Shown: in pieces, positions 60,271 through 64,000 of the stretch
Position numbering within the stretch: the first letter of the stretch is position 1
How the letters are laid out: each line of letters opens with the position of its first letter
From: an uncultured Spirochaetaceae bacterium
GTDB lineage: Bacteria > Spirochaetota > Spirochaetia > Sphaerochaetales > Sphaerochaetaceae
DNA length: 64,000 nt
NCBI GenBank assembly: GCA_944390725.1
Contig: CALXQU010000001.1
Coordinates: forward strand, 124,001 to 188,000
Direction: 5' to 3'
Notes under the pieces: generated by a model
What the model was told of the DNA's origin: nothing
The model's database searches: none
The model's input: the letters and a program-made list of their open reading frames with translations, nothing else
Translations under genes and position numbers: made by a program

Positions 60271-61311
60271 TGCCTGCATGAACACATCGGGGATGCTGAG
60301 CCTCTCCACGCGGATCTCCCTTACGTCCTTCAGCCCCTGGAATGCCATGATATCGATAGACGAGAGCGTCGATGGCAGCGTGATGATGCCGATCGATGCA
60401 TCGGCGAAGGCCTCCGCCTCTATCGACGATATGCCATTTGGCAGTATCAGCGCACTGAGCGATGCGCCACGGAAAGCATGCGAGGCAATCGATAATGTGC
60501 CTGAAGGGACGAAATAGACATCGCATTCCCTGCCCTGTGGATACATCAGCAAGGCCTTGGAGGACCTGGAGAACACGACTCCCGAGAGCGATACGTATAG
60601 CTTGCTCCCTGCGTCGATATCTACCTCGGCAGCATGAACGGCATTCTCCAGGAGCCCTGCCTTCAGGCTCTGCGGCACGTGGATCGACTTCACGGACGGC
60701 GGGAACAGCGGCTCGCTGCCGACCTCTATCGATTCGATGCCTTCGGGAACCGAGAAGGCGCTGCCCGGCCTCTTCGGCGGATAGAACAGCAGCTTCCTGC
60801 CGCTGTAGAGGACCCCATCCCTGGCAGCCTTGCCGGTGAAGGCCTCGAGCTGCGGGCACTGCGATGGCAGCACGGGGAATGAGGATATGGAATCAGGCGC
60901 ATGGAACACCTCTATCGTACAGCCTGCCGCGAAGGCATCCTCCCCTACCCGGGAAACAGTCTCGGGACAGAAGAAATCCTTTCCTGGCTTCGCTGCCGGA
61001 TAGAGCAGCAGCGTCTTCATCTGCCTGTCATAGAGGACGCCATCCTTCGATACCAGCCTGCGGCTCTCCACCTCGATATCCTCAAGGTGCCTGAGCTGGC
61101 AGAACAGCCCCGTGTCCATCGACTCTATCGTCGGCGGCAGGATGATCCTGCGCACCTTGGCGCTCTTCCGCAGGAAGGCAGGCCCTATCTCAACGGGAGT
61201 GAAGTCCCCTATCCTTGCCGGGACCTCCACTTCATCAGCAGTCCCGCAGTACCTGGTGACTATGCATTTGTCCTTGCCGGACTTCCTTATCTCGAAGTCA
61301 TCTATCCGCAT
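60229..61311 (-). CDS. BspA-type leucine-rich-repeat protein
   Basis: A 360-residue protein of LRR_5 repeats (about 23 residues each), seen in KVRRIILPPTIESMDTGLFCQL, LSIASHAFRGASLSALILP and GISSIEAEAFADASIGIITLP. Interspersed DGVLYxxxxKxLLxYP segments are typical of treponeme and Bacteroides BspA relatives. It has no signal peptide or lipobox, so unlike surface BspA it may be cytoplasmic. GGAGG lies 5 bases before ATG. It overlaps the methyltransferase gene by 14 bp and the glycosylase gene by 42 bp. Confidence 0.85.
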   Translation of the reverse strand: MRIDDFEIRKSGKDKCIVTRYCGTADEVEVPARIGDFTPVEIGPAFLRKSAKVRRIILPPTIESMDTGLFCQLRHLEDIEVESRRLVSKDGVLYDRQMKTLLLYPAAKPGKDFFCPETVSRVGEDAFAAGCTIEVFHAPDSISSFPVLPSQCPQLEAFTGKAARDGVLYSGRKLLFYPPKRPGSAFSVPEGIESIEVGSEPLFPPSVKSIHVPQSLKAGLLENAVHAAEVDIDAGSKLYVSLSGVVFSRSSKALLMYPQGRECDVYFVPSGTLSIASHAFRGASLSALILPNGISSIEAEAFADASIGIITLPSTLSSIDIMAFQGLKDVREIRVERLSIPDVFMQASSLRPLIRYAEHI

Positions 61312-61957
61312 CAGCGCCTCCGCCTGAGGATCCTAGCACACTTATGCCCTCGATGACAGCATGGCTGCCCAGGCGCCTTACGATCCGGCATGATGAGAAG
61401 CCATGCCTGGACAGAATCCCGACGATCTCCTCCGGCGACCTTACCGTGATTGCCCGGCTCATGCGGATCCATCCGGGAACGGATGACGGATCTGCAGCCT
61501 CAAGGGCCACGATGAGATGCCCGCCATCCCTGAGGACCCTCCTGGCCTCTGGCAACGCCTTATCGAGGTCCCAGTAGCAGAATGAATCGAATGAGATGAT
61601 GCAGTCGCATGACTGGTCCGGGAACGGCATAGCCTCAGCTGCGGCCTGCTGTACGGCAAAGCCTTTCCGCGCCGCAAGCCTGACGCTCTCCGCGGAGATA
61701 TCGATGCCTTTGGCATTGCCAAGTGATGAAAGCCTTGCAAGCCCGTACCCGCTGCCGAAGCCTATCTCGAGGATATCCCCGGAAAGCGATGGCGATGCCG
61801 CCTCGATAGCCCAGTCGATGAAGGGCCTGTGCGCAAGTCCCATGAGGCGCAATAGCAGCCTTCCCGCGAATCCGCTTGGCTTCCTGCATTGGCTGATGTA
61901 CCAGGATGAGAGCATAGGGAAAGGATAATCTCCCTTCATGCCGATGAAAAGATACAT
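61298..61957 (-). CDS. SAM-dependent methyltransferase (class I, UbiE-like fold)
   Basis: A 219-residue small-molecule methyltransferase. LEIGFGSGYGLARL is the SAM loop, KGIDISAESVRLA is motif II, and CDCIISFDSFCYWDLDKALPEARRVLRDGG covers motifs post-I to III in the usual order. The substrate is unknown. The start is uncertain: ATG 61957 or 61939, neither with a ribosome site. It is co-transcribed with the LRR protein. Confidence 0.82.
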   Translation of the reverse strand: MYLFIGMKGDYPFPMLSSWYISQCRKPSGFAGRLLLRLMGLAHRPFIDWAIEAASPSLSGDILEIGFGSGYGLARLSSLGNAKGIDISAESVRLAARKGFAVQQAAAEAMPFPDQSCDCIISFDSFCYWDLDKALPEARRVLRDGGHLIVALEAADPSSVPGWIRMSRAITVRSPEEIVGILSRHGFSSCRIVRRLGSHAVIEGISVLGSSGGGADADR

Positions 61958-62018
61958 CGGAGAAAGCCAATAGCGGCTAAATTCCCCGAACGGTCTTTAT
62001 CGGAAATGAAATCAGGGA

Positions 62019-62024
62019 TAGAAT
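62019..62024 (+). promoter_or_regulatory. -10 element of pta
   Basis: TAGAAT lies 28 bp before ATG 62053; AAGGAG follows in the leader. The -35 match is poor. Confidence 0.4.
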
Positions 62025-62052
62025 CAAGACATAAATCTAAGGAGATGATCTG

Positions 62053-63057
62053 ATGACATTTGCAGAGAAAATGAAAGGTCTTGCAAGAGATGCCCACAAG
62101 CATCTTGTTCTTCCTGAAGGTCTTGAGCCAAGGACCGTCCGCGCGGCAAGGATGATTGCCGACGAAGGCATCGCCGCTTCCGTGACGCTTATCGGCAATG
62201 AGGCAGAGGTGAAGGCCAATGCGGAGAAGCTCGGCGTATCGCTGGAAGGAATCGAGATCTGCGATCCTGAGAAGAGCGACAAGCTCGCTGAGTTCGCGAA
62301 GGAATACTATGAGCTCAGGAAGCATAAGGGGATGACGGAGGAGCAGGCCGCCATAGATATCAAGGACAAGCTCAGGTGGGGTTCCATGCTCGTCCACCTC
62401 GGCTATGCCGATGCGATGGTAGCAGGTGCGGAGAGCACGACTGCCGATGTGCTCAGGGCTGCCCTGACGATCATCAAGACAAAGCCCGGCATCAAGAGCG
62501 CATCATCATGCTTCGTGATGGCGACGGACAAGAAGCAGTACGGGACGAACGGATCGCTGATCTTCTCCGACTGCGCCACCATCCCCAATCCGACATCGGA
62601 GCAGCTTGCGGAAATCGCGGAGGAAGCTGCCAACAGCTGCCGCGTATTCCTCAACGCTGAGCCTATCGTCTCCCTCCTCTCCTACTCAACGAAGGGGTCG
62701 GCCAAGGGCGAGCTCATCGACAAGGTGAAGAACGCACTTGAGCTCGTGAAGGCGAAGTGCCCTGACCTGAAGATCGACGGAGAGCTCCAGCTTGACGCAT
62801 CCATCGAGCCATCTGTAGCGGCTCTCAAGGCCAAGGGATCCGATGTAGCCGGGAAGGCCAACGTCCTGGTCTTCCCTGACCTGCAGGCAGGCAATATCGG
62901 CTACAAGCTCGTGCAGCGCTTCGCAGGGGCAGAGGCTTACGGCCCGATACTCCAGGGATTCGCGAAGCCTGTCTCCGACCTCTCAAGGGGATGCTCCGAC
63001 GAGGATATCGTAGTGACAGCAGCAATCACGCTCGCACAGGCCGGTGCGCTCAGCTGA
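62053..63057 (+). CDS. pta: Phosphate acetyltransferase
   Basis: A 334-residue enzyme making acetyl phosphate from acetyl-CoA. It begins LVLPEGLEPRTVRAARMI, with GYADAMVAGAESTTADVLRAAL, SASSCFVM, FSDCATIPNPTSEQLAEIA and the C-terminal NVLVFPDLQAGNIGYKLVQR, all family blocks. It is the short form without the N-terminal regulatory domain. With acetate kinase (not here) it gives ATP from acetyl-CoA in fermentation. It converges on rsmA with an 8-bp overlap. Confidence 0.95.
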   Translation: MTFAEKMKGLARDAHKHLVLPEGLEPRTVRAARMIADEGIAASVTLIGNEAEVKANAEKLGVSLEGIEICDPEKSDKLAEFAKEYYELRKHKGMTEEQAAIDIKDKLRWGSMLVHLGYADAMVAGAESTTADVLRAALTIIKTKPGIKSASSCFVMATDKKQYGTNGSLIFSDCATIPNPTSEQLAEIAEEAANSCRVFLNAEPIVSLLSYSTKGSAKGELIDKVKNALELVKAKCPDLKIDGELQLDASIEPSVAALKAKGSDVAGKANVLVFPDLQAGNIGYKLVQRFAGAEAYGPILQGFAKPVSDLSRGCSDEDIVVTAAITLAQAGALS

Positions 63058-63880
63058 AGGCCCGGGCAAGCTCTATAAGCTTTTCGGAAGAGAGGGTCTC
63101 GGCCCTCTCTTTTCCTGTCAGCCCGCACGAGGAGAAGGCCTCATCCATCCTGGCTGAGAACGGCGTCGGGGCAAGGTTGTTCCTTATCGTCTTCCTCCGC
63201 TGCGAGAAAAGGGACCTGACCAGCGGCAGCAGCACCTTCCTGTCCTCTTCCGGCAGGAGGGATTCCCGACGCCTCATCACCACCACCGCGCTGTCGACGC
63301 GGGGGGCGGGGAAGAAGCTCCCTGCCTTGATGACAAGGGGCATCGTATTGACGTAATCAAGCTGGGTGAGCACTGAGAAGGAGGAATAGTCGGCATCGCC
63401 GGGCTTTGCCCTCATCCTGTCAGCGACCTCACGCTGCAGAGTGAACACCATGAGCGGCGGCAGATAGGAGTTCTCGATAAGCCGCGCAATGATCTGCGAC
63501 CCGACATTATACGGCAGGTTTCCGACGATCCTGTCCGCATCCATCGGACGCTGGAAGAGCGTCTTGAGCGCATCGCCCTCTACAAGCGTGAAATCATCAT
63601 CGGCGAAGGCCTGGCTGCGCAGTATCGACGCAAAGCCATGGTCGATCTCGAACGCCGTCACCGCAGCGCCTGCCTTCAGCAGCAGATGGGTTATGGCACC
63701 GAGTCCGGGGCCTACTTCCCAGACCTCCATCCCCTTCTCCAGCTCCATCGCCTGCACTATACGCTCCCTGGCATCTTCGGAGAGCAGGAAGTTCTGGCCG
63801 AACTTCTTCGTCATCGCAAGGCCATTGTCCTCAAGGACCTTCTGGATAGAGAATATGCTGCTGTAATTCAGTGACCACAT
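63050..63880 (-). CDS. rsmA: 16S rRNA (adenine1518/1519-N6) dimethyltransferase
   Basis: A 276-residue KsgA-family enzyme dimethylating two adjacent adenines near the 3' end of 16S rRNA. The motifs are KKFGQNFLLSEDARERIV, WEVGPGLGAITHLLL (SAM loop) and VGNLPYNVGSQII (catalytic NLPY). The C-terminal RNA-binding lobe is of normal length. The start ATG 63880 has no ribosome site and follows closely on the stop of an upstream reading frame, so it may be translated by coupling. Confidence 0.94.
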   Translation of the reverse strand: MWSLNYSSIFSIQKVLEDNGLAMTKKFGQNFLLSEDARERIVQAMELEKGMEVWEVGPGLGAITHLLLKAGAAVTAFEIDHGFASILRSQAFADDDFTLVEGDALKTLFQRPMDADRIVGNLPYNVGSQIIARLIENSYLPPLMVFTLQREVADRMRAKPGDADYSSFSVLTQLDYVNTMPLVIKAGSFFPAPRVDSAVVVMRRRESLLPEEDRKVLLPLVRSLFSQRRKTIRNNLAPTPFSARMDEAFSSCGLTGKERAETLSSEKLIELARAFS

Positions 63881-63885
63881 GGCAT

Positions 63886-64000
63886 CAGGATACCCTAATA
63901 GCCACCTTGTTTGCTATACGGGACCTGATGGATCCGACTGCTGCAAGGAACAGCGATGCAGCAGCCATAACGGCGTACGGGACCATATCATCAGCCATCG
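63886..64000 (-). CDS. Small membrane protein or C-terminus of one (partial)
   Basis: A reading frame enters from the window edge and stops just before rsmA. It could begin MADDMVPYAVMAAASL near the edge (about 37 residues) or continue outside. It contains one hydrophobic span and a basic end (SIRSRIANKVAIRVS). No family can be given. Confidence 0.35.

Noticed and set aside
63880..63896. Leaderless promoter for rsmA (TATCCT 6 bases before ATG)
   Set aside because: An upstream reading frame stops just before the start codon, so rsmA is better explained as the second gene of an operon.

Overview
The window is a gene-dense, GC-rich bacterial chromosome segment with few and short intergenic gaps. 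Most operons are tightly packed with 1-14 bp overlaps. Gene content points to a host-associated, fermentative spirochaete-like bacterium: a eukaryote-type hexokinase, a type-2 (archaeal-like) UMP kinase, a BspA-type leucine-rich-repeat protein, several signal-peptide beta-barrel-like proteins and lipoproteins, a bifunctional RelA/SpoT, and a CBS/DRTGG family II pyrophosphatase. This placement is inferred from families recognised by eye; there is no rRNA in the window to settle it. TGA is an ordinary stop here, since many genes end in it.

Layout. 1-7.8 kb: the end of asnB, pyrG with an in-frame TGA at its catalytic cysteine codon, envelope proteins, and an RlmK-like methyltransferase with a long Arg/Gly/Asp/Tyr tail. 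7.8-12.8 kb: a tripartite tricarboxylate (TctABC) uptake operon with an enolase-superfamily enzyme and a GntR regulator, under a promoter with a clear 18-bp palindromic operator. 13.4-22.9 kb: a complete type II fatty-acid synthesis operon (acpP-fabK-fabD-fabG-fabF-accB-fabZ-accC-accD-accA) in the gene order of streptococci, without fabH but ending in an acyl-CoA synthetase. 23-38.5 kb: nucleotide, cofactor and sugar kinases, translation termination (prfA, prmC), stringent response, pyrophosphatase and rpiB. 38.6-40.4 kb: a surface lipoprotein gene with a nine-G tract that puts it out of frame, the hallmark of phase variation. 40.5-50.5 kb: dihydropyrimidinase, uracil-DNA glycosylase, phosphohexomutase, galE, diaminopropionate ammonia-lyase, an AAA ATPase, tRNA-Asn and an MscS channel.

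50,504-59,723 is a mobile element. It has 19-bp imperfect terminal inverted repeats, a perfect 10-bp target duplication and one IS4-family transposase at its right end. It carries about 7.3 kb of passenger DNA in the opposite orientation: two Xre regulators, a large MmeI/COG1002-like adenine methyltransferase, an AT-rich DUF2971-like gene, an SF2 helicase and a GIY-YIG nuclease, in one overlapping operon. This looks like a restriction-modification-type defence cassette carried by a transporter IS. It inserted between mscS and a hypoxanthine-DNA glycosylase gene, apparently recently. 59.7-64 kb: the glycosylase, an LRR protein, a methyltransferase, pta and rsmA.

A recurring feature is the -10 hexamer (often TAGAAT or TATACT) lying only 6-7 bases before the start codon. 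This predicts leaderless mRNAs for at least nine genes here, while other genes carry normal GGAGG sites.
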